Source of the DNA: Salinibacterium sp. ZJ70
GTDB lineage: Bacteria > Actinomycetota > Actinomycetes > Actinomycetales > Microbacteriaceae
Direction of reading: 5' to 3'
DNA length: 64,000 nucleotides
Assembly (NCBI RefSeq): GCF_011751865.2
Contig: NZ_CP061770.1
Span: 1,240,001-1,304,000, forward strand
Of this stretch, positions 53,626-61,907 are shown piece by piece (positions within the stretch are counted from its first letter, which is position 1; every line of letters begins with the position of its first letter). The translations under genes were made by a program, and so were the position numbers. Under the pieces are notes generated by a model. It did not search any database and was not told the DNA's origin. It worked only from the letters and a program-made list of their open reading frames with translations.

Positions 53626-54141
53626 GCGCGGGTCGCCCTCGGGGGCCAGCGGCATCCGCATGACGGTGCGCACGAGCGCGCTGGCGTGGTCGTCCGCGTC
53701 CTGCGTCATCCCGATCCGCTCGGCGACGCGGCGTGAGGCGATGTTCGCGGGATGGATGATCGCGACGAGCTCGTCGGAGCCGATCTCGTCGCGCGCGAGG
53801 TCGCGGCAGGCCGCCGCCGCCTCGGTCGCCAACCCGCGACCCTGCCAGCGCGGCAGCACGTGGTAGCCCACCTCGAGTCGCAGAACACCGTTCACCTTCT
53901 GCCAGGTGAGCCCGCAGTCGCCCACGAACTCGCCCTGCGGGGTCTCGATGATCCACAGCCCGTAGCCGTGCTCGGCATAGTTGCGCTGATTCCAGGCGAT
54001 CCATGCCGCCGCCTCGTCGCGCGTCTTCGGAGCAGGGTAGAACGTCATCACCGCGGGGTCGCCCAGCAGCTCGGCCATGGCGTCGAGATCGTCGGCCGTC
54101 ATCTCGCGGAAGGTGAGCCGGGCGGTGTCGCGGGGGAGCAT
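53614..54141 (-). CDS. GNAT-family N-acetyltransferase (RimJ/RimL type)
   Basis: The 175-residue protein begins ARLTFREMTADDLDAMAELL and has the acetyl-CoA binding region VLPRWQGRGLATEAAAACRD (near residues 95-114). NIASRRVAERIGM near 136 is the typical C-terminal element. Substrate unknown. The ATG lies 6 nt after a TAACGT box and lacks a separate ribosome site. Confidence 0.88.
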   Translation of the reverse strand: MLPRDTARLTFREMTADDLDAMAELLGDPAVMTFYPAPKTRDEAAAWIAWNQRNYAEHGYGLWIIETPQGEFVGDCGLTWQKVNGVLRLEVGYHVLPRWQGRGLATEAAAACRDLARDEIGSDELVAIIHPANIASRRVAERIGMTQDADDHASALVRTVMRMPLAPEGDPRHTP

Positions 54142-54147
54142 GTCTCC

Positions 54148-54153
54148 ACGTTA
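54148..54153 (-). promoter_or_regulatory. -10 box for the leaderless acetyltransferase gene
   Basis: TAACGT (minus strand) lies 6 nt upstream of the ATG at 54141. Confidence 0.5.
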
Positions 54154-54212
54154 TCCGCGCCCTCTGCCTGTGAGACGACCCGAGGATCCGTCGCGCCCGG
54201 GCGGAATCGTGC

Positions 54213-54400
54213 TAGCCTCGCCGCCGTGAAGCTGTGATCGCCCGCCGCGCATCGGTTCGAGTGTCTGCCCTCAGAGGGTGTCGACCCACCGTCGCGCCGG
54301 CCGCCGATCACCCCGTCTTCCTCGACGCGCTCTGACGTGCGGCCGCCCGCGATCCTTCGCGGGGATTCCCACGTACGCCTGCCGTCGTGTTCGCGACGGC
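54213..54400 (+). promoter_or_regulatory. Probable attenuator leader of the ABC-F gene with a three-codon leader ORF
   Basis: A TAGCCT box (54213-54218) lies 7 nt before a leaderless GTG-AAG-CTG-TGA mini-ORF (Met-Lys-Leu-stop, 54226-54237). About 180 nt of leader follow, with two perfect 7-bp hairpins: CCCGCGA/TCGCGGG at 54346-54363 and GCCGTCG/CGACGGC at 54381-54400. The second hairpin ends just before the GAGAGGGGG ribosome site. This layout matches ribosome-mediated attenuation of antibiotic resistance genes. Confidence 0.55.
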
Positions 54401-54418
54401 TGAAGAGAGGGGGCTCTC

Positions 54419-56029
54419 ATGCATGCTCTTCGTCCTGTCATCACCATCCGCGACCTCACCTTCGAGTGGCCCGACGGCTCGGTCGCGCTCTCCGAGGTCA
54501 GCGGCACCTTCCCCACCGCACGCACGGGGCTCGTCGGGCGCAACGGCGCCGGCAAGTCGACTCTGCTGCGCCTCATCGCGGGGGAGCTCACGCCCACCGA
54601 GGGCGCGATCGAGGTGGCGGGCGAGGTCGGCTACCTGCCGCAGAACCTGCCCATGTCGTCCGCGACGACGATCGCCCAACTGCTCGGCATCCGGGCGACC
54701 CTCGACGCGATTCGCGCGATCGAGTCGGGCGACGTCGACGAGCGGCACTTCGAGACGATCGGCGACGACTGGGATGTCGAGGCGCGCGCCGATGACGCTC
54801 TCGGTCGCATCGGATTCTCGGCGGCCGACCTCGACCGGCGGGTCACCGAGGTGTCGGGAGGCGAGAGCATGCTCATCGCCCTCACCGGTCTGATCCTGCG
54901 TCGCACGCCCATCACACTGCTCGACGAGCCCACGAACAATCTCGACCGGCCGACGCGCGCGCGGCTCGCGGAGCTCGTGGACGGATGGCCGGGGGCGCTC
55001 GTCGTGGTGAGCCACGACCTCGAACTGCTCGAGCACATGGAGCACACGGCCGAACTGTACGGTGGCGGGCTCTCGACGTTCGGCGGCCCCTACAGTGCAT
55101 GGAAGGAGCATCAGAATGCCGAGCAGGCGGCCGCCGCGAACGCCGTTCGGGCGGCGCAGCAGCAGCTCCGAACTGAGAAGCGGCAGCGGATCGAGGCCGA
55201 GACGAAGCTCGCCAGGCGCGAGCGCACCGCCGCGAAGGCCGCGCGTGACGGGGGTGTGGCGCGGATCGTCGCGGGCAACCTCAAGAGCAACGCGCAGGTG
55301 ACGGCTGCGGGCATGCGTGCGACTCTCGATGACCGCCTCGCCTCGGCGCAAGCCGCGCTGGACGACGCGGATGCGCGCGTGCGCGACGACCGGAGCATCC
55401 GGCTCGACCTGCCGGATCCGGGTGTGCCGCGCGGGCGCCGCATCGCCGAGCTGAGCGACGGGGTGCGCACGCACATCATCCAGGGGCCCGAGCGCGTGGC
55501 CCTCGTCGGGGCGAACGGCTCAGGCAAGTCGACGATGCTTGAGCAGCTGCTCGGGCTGCGGGATGCCGAGGAGGGCCGGCCGCGGGGCGTGCTCGCGACG
55601 GATCGCGTGGGGTACCTGCCGCAGAGACTCGATCACCTGAACGGTGTTTCCAGCGCCCTGAACGGCGTTCAGGAGGTCGCGCGCGGAGTCCCCACGGGCG
55701 AGGTTCGCAATCAGCTGGCACGTCTGCTGCTGCGGGGCGACAGCGTCGACCGGCCGGTCGATTCGCTCTCCGGTGGGGAGCGGTTTCGGGTGGCTCTCGC
55801 GCGGCTGCTGTTCGCTGATCCGCCGGCGCAGGTGCTCATCCTCGACGAGCCGACCAACAACCTCGACATCGAGAGCGTCGAGCAGTTCGCGGAGGCCCTC
55901 GACGCCTACCGGGGGGCGCTCGTCGTCGTGAGCCACGATGTGCCGTTCCTGCGCCGCATCGGCATCACGACGGTGCTCGAGCTGACCTCAGATGGGCGTC
56001 TCGATGAGCGGCGCGATCTCGACGGATGA
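54419..56029 (+). CDS. ABC-F ATPase, probable ribosome protection (antibiotic resistance) type
   Basis: A 536-residue protein with two ABC ATPase domains and no membrane segments. Walker A motifs are GRNGAGKST (39-47) and GANGSGKST (near 363). Signatures are VSGGESMLIALTGL and LSGGERFRVALARL; Walker B reads LLDEPTNNLDRP and ILDEPTNNLDIE. The linker (about 225-310) is helical and highly charged, the part that reaches into the ribosome in ABC-F proteins. GAGAGGGGG precedes the ATG. A leader ORF upstream argues for induction by ribosome-targeting drugs; the drug class is unknown. Confidence 0.9.
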   Translation: MHALRPVITIRDLTFEWPDGSVALSEVSGTFPTARTGLVGRNGAGKSTLLRLIAGELTPTEGAIEVAGEVGYLPQNLPMSSATTIAQLLGIRATLDAIRAIESGDVDERHFETIGDDWDVEARADDALGRIGFSAADLDRRVTEVSGGESMLIALTGLILRRTPITLLDEPTNNLDRPTRARLAELVDGWPGALVVVSHDLELLEHMEHTAELYGGGLSTFGGPYSAWKEHQNAEQAAAANAVRAAQQQLRTEKRQRIEAETKLARRERTAAKAARDGGVARIVAGNLKSNAQVTAAGMRATLDDRLASAQAALDDADARVRDDRSIRLDLPDPGVPRGRRIAELSDGVRTHIIQGPERVALVGANGSGKSTMLEQLLGLRDAEEGRPRGVLATDRVGYLPQRLDHLNGVSSALNGVQEVARGVPTGEVRNQLARLLLRGDSVDRPVDSLSGGERFRVALARLLFADPPAQVLILDEPTNNLDIESVEQFAEALDAYRGALVVVSHDVPFLRRIGITTVLELTSDGRLDERRDLDG

Positions 56030-56081
56030 GCGGGCGGGGCGCGGGGTCGAGGCCCGCGTCCCGTTGTCGCTGTGCGCCGCG

Positions 56082-56420
56082 TCAGCTCGCGGGGTCGTAG
56101 CCGAACACGCGCAGCTCCTGGTCGCAGCGACATGCAGCTGCGACCTTCGCCGCCCACTCGATCGCCGCATCGCGATCCGGAACCTCGATCACGAGGAATC
56201 CACCGGTGAGGTGCGACCCCGGATAGGTGCCCTCGGAGGCTGCGCCGTCCGCGGCGACGCGCACGGGGGCGACCGAGTCGTCGATGCCGCCGCCGAACAC
56301 GTAGGCGCCTGCCGCTTTCAGCTCCTCGATCACGGCGTGCGAATCGACGCTCGACTGCTCGAACTCATCCGGCGTCAGCTGCATCGCCTCGGCGGGGAAG
56401 GAGATCAGGTACGTGGCCAT
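56082..56420 (-). CDS. YCII-domain protein
   Basis: A 112-residue protein (MATYLISFPAEAMQLTPDEF) with the dimeric ferredoxin-like YCII fold pattern and conserved GGFLVIEVPDRDAAIEWAAK. It has HAVIEELKAAGAYVFGGGI in the middle. Similar proteins are often found near sigma factors of the ECF type (DGPF family), but none is adjacent here. The start at 56420 follows a close GAGG. An in-frame upstream extension to 56594 encodes a different, degraded domain and is not included. Confidence 0.78.
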   Translation of the reverse strand: MATYLISFPAEAMQLTPDEFEQSSVDSHAVIEELKAAGAYVFGGGIDDSVAPVRVAADGAASEGTYPGSHLTGGFLVIEVPDRDAAIEWAAKVAAACRCDQELRVFGYDPAS

Positions 56421-56429
56421 CCTCGATCG

Positions 56430-56606
56430 TCGCACCGGCGACGGGCAGGCGAAAGGGGGCAACGGCGGAAGCTGTATGTCTCTGCTCCGCAGGCGCACGG
56501 CGACGCGATCGCCGATGTCCTTGCCCAGCTTCTTCCGCGCCTGCGCGGTGAGCGACAGCATGAGCTCGCCCGCGCCCGTGGGCAGCAGCCCCACATTCGG
56601 CAGTGA
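56430..56606 (-). pseudogene. Degraded DUF1905-like domain upstream of the YCII gene
   Basis: Reading in frame with the YCII gene gives PNVGLLPTGAGELMLSLTAQ followed by ARKKLGKDIGDRVAVRLR, which resembles the C-terminal half of DUF1905 proteins. Its N-terminal half is missing, and there is no start with a ribosome site. It is probably a remnant. Confidence 0.4.
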
Positions 56607-56653
56607 GGCCGCCGGCGTCTGGCAAGGGTCGTGACGCCACCGGGGCGCATTGG

Positions 56654-56659
56654 TAGCGT
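56654..56659 (+). promoter_or_regulatory. -10 box for a leaderless acetyltransferase gene
   Basis: TAGCGT lies 6 nt before the ATG at 56666. Confidence 0.5.
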
Positions 56660-56665
56660 GTGCGG

Positions 56666-57244
56666 ATGCCGGGGACCGTCGCCGATCTGCTCCCGCTCAC
56701 CACGGAGCGCCTCATCCTGCGCCTGCATCGCCCCGATGACGCCGGGTGGCTGCGACGCGTGTTCATGCGACCGGATGTCGACCGCTACCTGCTGCGCACC
56801 TGGACCGAGGAGGATGCCGCCGCGCGGGCTGCCGAGAGGCTGGCACGCACCGATCTGGATGGCGAGACCGGCGCCCTCTCGCTCGTCGTCGAGCATGACG
56901 GCGCCCCGGTCGGCGATCTCGTGCTGTGGCTCACGGATGCCGAGCACCGCGTCGCCGAGATCGGCTGGGTCATCGATCCGGAGCACAGCGGACGGGGGTT
57001 CGCGCGCGAATCGGTTGCGGCGCTGCTCGACCTCGCGTTCGAGCACTGCCGGCTGCACCGCGTCGCCGCGCAGATGGACGCGCGCAACACTCGCTCTGCT
57101 CGACTCGCGGAGTCGGTGGGCATGCGGCAGGAGGCGTTCCTGCGTCAGGACTGCTGGAACAAAGGCGAGTGGACCGACACCCTCATCTTCGGGATGCTCG
57201 AGAGCGATCGCGCGTCGGTCAGCGGGGCGTCACGTCGAGAGTGA
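56666..57244 (+). CDS. GNAT-family N-acetyltransferase
   Basis: A 192-residue protein (TTERLILRLHRPDDAGWLRR at the start). The acetyl-CoA segment GWVIDPEHSGRGFARESVAA lies near residues 98-117 and the RimJ/RimL-type ending ARNTRSARLAESVGMRQEAF near 138-157. The substrate is unknown; it may act on a small molecule or a protein N-terminus. The ATG at 56666 follows a TAGCGT box by 6 nt; the GTG at 56660 is an alternative. Confidence 0.88.
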   Translation: MPGTVADLLPLTTERLILRLHRPDDAGWLRRVFMRPDVDRYLLRTWTEEDAAARAAERLARTDLDGETGALSLVVEHDGAPVGDLVLWLTDAEHRVAEIGWVIDPEHSGRGFARESVAALLDLAFEHCRLHRVAAQMDARNTRSARLAESVGMRQEAFLRQDCWNKGEWTDTLIFGMLESDRASVSGASRRE

Positions 57245-57302
57245 TCTGCCCGATCGGGAACACCGAGTAGATGATGGGGCGAGTGCGACCTCGTATGTGC
57301 CG

Positions 57303-58265
57303 TCAGTGCGCCTCAAGGACGCGCGCGAGCGATTCGAGCGCATCCATCGGGTCCCCGACGGGGATGAACACGGATGAGGTCACGCCCGCCTCCCCGAGTT
57401 CGCGGATGCGCGCCCGCACCGTCTCCGGGGTGCCGGCGAGCGACAGCCGCGCGACCCACTCCTCGGGCATCCGCGCCGTGAACTCCTGGCGGCTCGCGCA
57501 GCTCGCGCGGAACGCGGCGAACTCGCCCGCGATGTCGAGCGGCGCGAGGTGCGGAGCCCAGTCGGGTTCGCCGATCCACTGCAGGCCAGGGCGCACGGCG
57601 TCGAAGGCAGTGGCATCGTCATCGGCAATCGCGCCGACGTTGTAGGCGACGAGGCGGTGCGGGCGCGTCGCGCCGATCTGCGCGAGCGAGGCGCGCGCGT
57701 ACTCGGGGGTGGTGGGCTCCGCGAGGATGCTGCCGTCGGCGATCCGGCCGGATGCTGCGAGCGACCGCGGCCCGCGGGCGCCGACCAGCAGGTCGGGAAT
57801 GACAGAGGGTCGGGCGCTCGGGTCGAGTGCGAACGCGTCCAACGTCACCGCGAGGTTCTGCGCGGTGACCGTCTCGCCCCGCAGCAAGGCGCGAAGAGCT
57901 TCGACGTGAGCCTCCAGGAACGACAGCGGCCGATCGGGCCACGCACCCACCTGGCGCATCCAGTCCGGCATCCCATGCCCGATTCCGAGATCGAGCCGGC
58001 CGGGGAACATGCTTGCGAGCGTCGCCGCCTCCATCGCCGCAAACGCGACGTTGCGCACTGCCGCGGGGAGGATGCCGATGCCCACCCGGATGCGCTCGGT
58101 CGCCGCGAGCACCGTCGCCGCCTGCGCGATCCCGCCCCGGAACCCGAGGTCTTCGACCACCCACAGCTCATCGAATCCGAGCCGCTCTGCACGCCGAGCG
58201 AACTCGAGCACGAGCGCGGCATCCAGGCCACGGGGAAGCATCACACCGATCGCGGGCATGGTCAT
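57303..58265 (-). CDS. LLM-class flavin-dependent oxidoreductase
   Basis: The 320-residue luciferase-like TIM-barrel protein opens MTMPAIGVMLPRGLDAALVL. It has RLGFDELWVVEDLGFRGGIA near residues 31-50 and GRLDLGIGHGMPDWMRQVG near 91-109. Such enzymes use FMN or coenzyme F420. AAGGAG lies 6 nt upstream of ATG 58265, better spaced than the tandem ATG at 58268. The substrate is unknown. It stands alone between convergent and divergent neighbours. Confidence 0.88.
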   Translation of the reverse strand: MTMPAIGVMLPRGLDAALVLEFARRAERLGFDELWVVEDLGFRGGIAQAATVLAATERIRVGIGILPAAVRNVAFAAMEAATLASMFPGRLDLGIGHGMPDWMRQVGAWPDRPLSFLEAHVEALRALLRGETVTAQNLAVTLDAFALDPSARPSVIPDLLVGARGPRSLAASGRIADGSILAEPTTPEYARASLAQIGATRPHRLVAYNVGAIADDDATAFDAVRPGLQWIGEPDWAPHLAPLDIAGEFAAFRASCASRQEFTARMPEEWVARLSLAGTPETVRARIRELGEAGVTSSVFIPVGDPMDALESLARVLEAH

Positions 58266-58546
58266 CATCGACTCCTTCGAGGTGGTGGCACGCAGGCGCG
58301 TGTGCCGCTCAGGCTAGCGACCGCTCGGCTCTGGAGCGCGATGTGGTGCCAGAGATCAGTGGGCGCAGACCGTCGGCATGGGTGCTGTGCCGTGCTCGAG
58401 ATGGCTTTCGGCGGTACTGCCACGAGTTGTCATGCGACCGCGTCACAGCAGGGTCCCTGGCGTCGGACTGACCGTTTCTCCATCTCCGGGCCGCCCGGTG
58501 AAACCGCCTGTCGCTGTGTGTCAGCGGGGATGCGGGATGGAGCGAC

Positions 58547-58552
58547 TACCGT
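58547..58552 (+). promoter_or_regulatory. -10 box for a leaderless deaD transcript
   Basis: TACCGT lies 7 nt before the ATG at 58560. The 290-nt gap upstream (58269-58559) holds nothing else that I recognise. Confidence 0.5.
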
Positions 58553-58559
58553 GGAACCT

Positions 58560-60329
58560 ATGCCTGACACTGCCGGCGAGCGCCCCGACAAGACCGAAAC
58601 CCAATCTGATGCCTCCGTGGACGCGGTGACCTTCGCCGACCTCGGACTCAGCGATGCCGTACTCAAGGCGGTCAAAGACATCGGCTACGAGACGCCTTCC
58701 GCCATCCAAGCGGCCACCATCCCGCCGCTCCTTGCTGGCCGCGACGTCGTCGGCCTCGCTCAGACGGGCACCGGCAAGACAGCCGCCTTCGCGTTGCCCA
58801 TCCTGTCGCGCCTCGACGTGACACAGAAGACGCCGCAGGCTCTCGTGCTCTCGCCCACCCGCGAGCTTGCGCTGCAGGTGAGCGAAGCCTTCGAGGTGTA
58901 TGCCGCACACATGCGCGGAGTCAACCTGCTTCCCATCTACGGCGGCCAGGCGTACGGCGTGCAGCTGTCCGCGCTGCGCCGCGGCGTGCATGTCGTCGTC
59001 GGCACGCCCGGTCGCATCATGGATCACCTCGCGAAGGGCACCCTCGACCTCTCCGAGCTGAAGTATCTCGTGCTCGATGAGGCCGACGAGATGCTGAAGA
59101 TGGGCTTCGCTGAGGATGTCGAAACCATCCTCGCCGACACCCCCGCCGACAAGCAGGTCGCCCTGTTCTCTGCGACCATGCCGCCCCAGATCCGACGCAT
59201 CGCCAAGAAGTACCTCAACGACGCTGAGGAGGTCACGGTTGCGAGCAAGACCACCACCTCGGCTAACACCACCCAGCGCTACCTGATGGTGTCGTACGCG
59301 CAGAAGGTCGACGCGCTCACCCGAATCCTCGAGGTGGAGAACTTCGAGGGCATGATCATCTTCGTTCGCACCAAGAACGAGACAGAAGCACTTGCCGAGA
59401 AGCTGCGCGCGCGCGGCTACTCCGCGGCAGCCATCAGCGGCGATGTCGCCCAGGCGCAGCGTGAGCGCACCGTCAACCAGCTGAAGTCGGGCAAGCTCGA
59501 CATCCTGGTGGCAACGGACGTCGCCGCCCGCGGACTCGACGTCGACCGCATCAGCCACGTCGTCAACTTCGACATTCCGATCGACACCGAGTCGTATGTG
59601 CACCGCATCGGGCGCACCGGTCGTGCCGGCCGCAGCGGTGCCGCGATCAGCTTCGTCACACCACGCGAACGCCGCCTGCTCGATGCCATCGAGCGCGCCA
59701 CCCGCCAGCCGCTCACCCAGATGCAGCTGCCGTCGGTCGATGACGTCAACGTGACGCGCCTCGCCCGTTTCGACGACGCGATCACTGCGGCACTCGGCCA
59801 GCAGGAGCGCATCGCCGAGTTCCGCGACATCATCGGCCACTACGTCGAGCATCACGATGTTCCCGAGGCGGATGTCGCTGCTGCACTGGCCATCGTCGCC
59901 CAGGGCGAAACGCCTCTGCTGCTGTCCGCCGATGATCTGCGTTTCCAGCGACACGAACGCGAGGAGCGCGGCGAGCGTGGCTCGCGCGGCGCGACGGGGG
60001 AGCGCACAGAGCGGCGCGCCCGTTCCACGAAGCCGATGGCGCCCTACCGCATCGAGGTCGGCAAGCGGCATCGCGTCGAGCCCCGCCAGATCGTGGGCGC
60101 GCTTGCCAACGAGGGGGGCCTCAGCCGCGACGACTTCGGGCACATTCAGATCCGGCCGGACTTCTCGATCGTCGAACTGCCGGCCGATCTTCCCGGCAAC
60201 GTGCTCGCCAAGCTCCAGGACACCCGGATCAGCGGCAAGCTCATCGAGATCAAGCCCGACCGCCGCGGCGGCGCCGGCCGTGCCGATCGTGAGGGCCGTG
60301 GCGAGGGGCGCGAGCGCGCGCCGCGGTAA
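58560..60329 (+). CDS. deaD: DEAD-box RNA helicase (CsdA/DeaD type)
   Basis: A 589-residue ATP-dependent RNA helicase. Q-motif region YETPSAIQAATIPPLLAGRD; motif I AQTGTGKT (67-74); Ia PTRELALQ; II VLDEADEML (near 172); III SATMP; V ATDVAARGLDVDRI; VI HRIGRTGRAGR (near 350). The C-terminus has a DbpA-type RNA-binding domain (YRIEVGKRHRVEPRQIVGAL followed by LIEIKP) and a basic Arg/Gly tail. It probably remodels rRNA or mRNA, often cold-related. A long in-frame extension to 57549 is antisense to the luciferase-like gene and is rejected. A strong terminator follows. Confidence 0.95.
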   Translation: MPDTAGERPDKTETQSDASVDAVTFADLGLSDAVLKAVKDIGYETPSAIQAATIPPLLAGRDVVGLAQTGTGKTAAFALPILSRLDVTQKTPQALVLSPTRELALQVSEAFEVYAAHMRGVNLLPIYGGQAYGVQLSALRRGVHVVVGTPGRIMDHLAKGTLDLSELKYLVLDEADEMLKMGFAEDVETILADTPADKQVALFSATMPPQIRRIAKKYLNDAEEVTVASKTTTSANTTQRYLMVSYAQKVDALTRILEVENFEGMIIFVRTKNETEALAEKLRARGYSAAAISGDVAQAQRERTVNQLKSGKLDILVATDVAARGLDVDRISHVVNFDIPIDTESYVHRIGRTGRAGRSGAAISFVTPRERRLLDAIERATRQPLTQMQLPSVDDVNVTRLARFDDAITAALGQQERIAEFRDIIGHYVEHHDVPEADVAAALAIVAQGETPLLLSADDLRFQRHEREERGERGSRGATGERTERRARSTKPMAPYRIEVGKRHRVEPRQIVGALANEGGLSRDDFGHIQIRPDFSIVELPADLPGNVLAKLQDTRISGKLIEIKPDRRGGAGRADREGRGEGRERAPR

Positions 60330-60367
60330 GGCTTCGACGCTCCGCTGATCCCAACGGCTCAAGACGC

Positions 60368-60408
60368 AAGGAACGGCCCTCCCGCTGTAAGCAGGAGGGC
60401 CGTTCCTT
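60368..60408 (+). terminator. Terminator after deaD
   Basis: A perfect 15-bp stem (AAGGAACGGCCCTCC with GGAGGGCCGTTCCTT) has an 11-nt loop, and its right arm runs into TTGT. Confidence 0.9.
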
Positions 60409-60427
60409 GTCTCGGGTTCTGGATCCG

Positions 60428-60433
60428 TCTAGC
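60428..60433. repeat. Target-site duplication TCTAGC (left)
   Basis: TCTAGC directly abuts the left end of the IS481-family element and recurs at 61487-61492 at the right end. It fits the NCTAGN target of IS481. Confidence 0.85.
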
Positions 60434-61486
60434 TGTAGTTCCCCGGGACGTTGTGATCGTTTGAGGTAGCGAAGACCTCCGTGGACGATGTGGGTTACCA
60501 CACTCAAATCGTCAACACGGAGGTCTTCGTGACTCACGCTAATGCGCCTTTGGCGCCGGAGGGCAGGCTTCGGCTGGCCCGGCTGATCATCGAGCAGGGT
60601 TGGTCGGTTCGTCGGGCGGCGGAACGGTTCCAGTGTTCGCCTGCGACGGCTGCGAAGTGGGCGGCCCGGTATCGGGCGGGGATTCCGATGACAGATCGTA
60701 GCTCGCGCCCGCACCGGTCGCCGTCTCGTTGCCCGAAGCGGTTGGAGCGGCGGATCATCGCGCTGCGGTTCAGTCGACGTTGGGGGCCGCACCGCATCAG
60801 CTATCACCTCGGTGTTCCCCGTTCGACGGTCGGACGCGTTCTCGAGCGCTATCGGATGCCGTTGCTGCAGCATCTGGATCAGAGCACCGGCCTCCCGGTC
60901 CGCAAACCGCGATCCATCCGCTATGAGAAGGCCCGGCCCGGTGAGCTGGTGCATGTCGATATCAAGAAACTGGGCCGCATCCCCAACGGCGGCGGGCATC
61001 GCATGCTCGGCCGCACCGCCGGGAACCGCAACAACAAGAAACAGGGACGCGGCTACTCGTTCCTGCACCACGCGGTCGATGACTACTCCCGGCTGGCCTA
61101 CTCAGAGATCCACACCGACGAACGCCGCGAGACCGCGGCCGGATTCTGGATCCGCGCCAGAGCGTTCTTCCAACAGGCAGGCTTCGAGGTCGAGGCGGTG
61201 ATGACCGACAACGGGCCCTGCTACCGATCCCACCTCTTCGCCACCGCACTCGGCCAGGCCCGGCACATCTTCACCCGCCCCTACCGACCCCAGACCAACG
61301 GCAAAGTCGAACGCTTCAACCGCACCCTCGCCACCGAATGGGCCTACGCCCGCACCTACACATCCGACGAAGCCCGAGCAGCCGACTACCCCGCCTGGCT
61401 ACATCACTACAATCACCACCGACCCCACACCGGCATCGGAGGCCTCACACCCTCAACCCGCGTTCACAACCTCACGGGGAACTACA
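60434..61486 (+). mobile_element. Insertion sequence, IS481 family, intact (1053 bp)
   Basis: Terminal inverted repeats begin TGTAGTTCCCCG at both ends and match at 23 of the first 26 positions. The single transposase gene fills the element. A 6-bp TCTAGC duplication flanks it. The element looks complete and recent, as the duplication is perfect. It inserted just after the deaD terminator, in a neutral spot. Confidence 0.92.
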
Positions 61487-61491
61487 TCTAG
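60529..61491 (+). CDS. IS481-family transposase
   Basis: A 320-residue DDE transposase. An N-terminal helix-turn-helix region (LARLIIEQGWSVRRAAERFQ) covers residues 14-33, with a second HTH near 65-100. The catalytic triad is in VHVDIKKLG (D near 143), VMTDNGPCY (D near 226) and GKVERFNRT (E near 262). The GTG start 60529 has GGAGG upstream and gives the family start MTHANAPLAPEG; an in-frame start at 60481 is possible. The stop codon TAG lies outside the IS, within the target duplication at the right end. Confidence 0.95.
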   Translation: MTHANAPLAPEGRLRLARLIIEQGWSVRRAAERFQCSPATAAKWAARYRAGIPMTDRSSRPHRSPSRCPKRLERRIIALRFSRRWGPHRISYHLGVPRSTVGRVLERYRMPLLQHLDQSTGLPVRKPRSIRYEKARPGELVHVDIKKLGRIPNGGGHRMLGRTAGNRNNKKQGRGYSFLHHAVDDYSRLAYSEIHTDERRETAAGFWIRARAFFQQAGFEVEAVMTDNGPCYRSHLFATALGQARHIFTRPYRPQTNGKVERFNRTLATEWAYARTYTSDEARAADYPAWLHHYNHHRPHTGIGGLTPSTRVHNLTGNYI

Positions 61492-61492
61492 C
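61487..61492. repeat. Target-site duplication TCTAGC (right)
   Basis: This is the second copy of the 6-bp duplication. It supplies the transposase stop codon. Confidence 0.85.
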
Positions 61493-61518
61493 TCCTGGAC
61501 GGGTGTCTGGAGACCCCA

Positions 61519-61540
61519 TCTGTCGGGCTGACAGGATTTG
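61519..61540 (-). repeat. Partial copy of the tRNA-Pro 3' end
   Basis: These 22 bp are identical to 61676-61697, which cover the 3' acceptor arm and part of the T-arm of tRNA-Pro plus a few bases beyond. Identity stops in the T loop. It is an att-like remnant, 157 bp from the intact gene and 27 bp from the IS. Confidence 0.65.
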
Positions 61541-61638
61541 TCCCCACCGCCTACCCCAACCGCCGCTGCGCGGCGCTCGGGGCCCCTCGGCGGCGTGGGC
61601 CCACCTGCTCGCAGGTGCAGATCTACCCGGCTCGACCC

Positions 61639-61676
61639 AACGAAAAAGGGCCACCCGAAGGTGACCCTTTTTCGTT
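61639..61676 (-). terminator. Terminator of tRNA-Pro
   Basis: A 17-bp stem with one G-U pair in the minus-strand RNA (AACGAAAAAGGG... with ...CCCTTTTTCGTT) and a 4-nt loop lies directly after the tRNA gene on the minus strand. Confidence 0.85.
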
Positions 61677-61679
61677 CTG

Positions 61680-61753
<74 letters not shown>

Positions 61754-61907
61754 TGGCTTGTGCCGTTCCCGGCACGAACATCTACATTACCGTGTCTTTC
61801 GACCTCCGGATGACGCGAGGGGAATCCCGCGCGTGTCTGGCGTTTCGGAAGGCTCGGGAGGAGAATCGCAGGGGCGGCGCCGAGGGCGGCGTCCGAGGAG
61901 GTTGACG

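Noticed and set aside
57549..58559. An N-terminal extension of 337 codons to the DEAD-box helicase.
   Set aside because: It is antisense to the luciferase-like gene. The DEAD-box protein begins normally at 58560 after a TACCGT box.
61640..61676. The A-rich GAAAAAGGG hairpin as an attachment-site core.
   Set aside because: It is a normal rho-independent terminator for tRNA-Pro.
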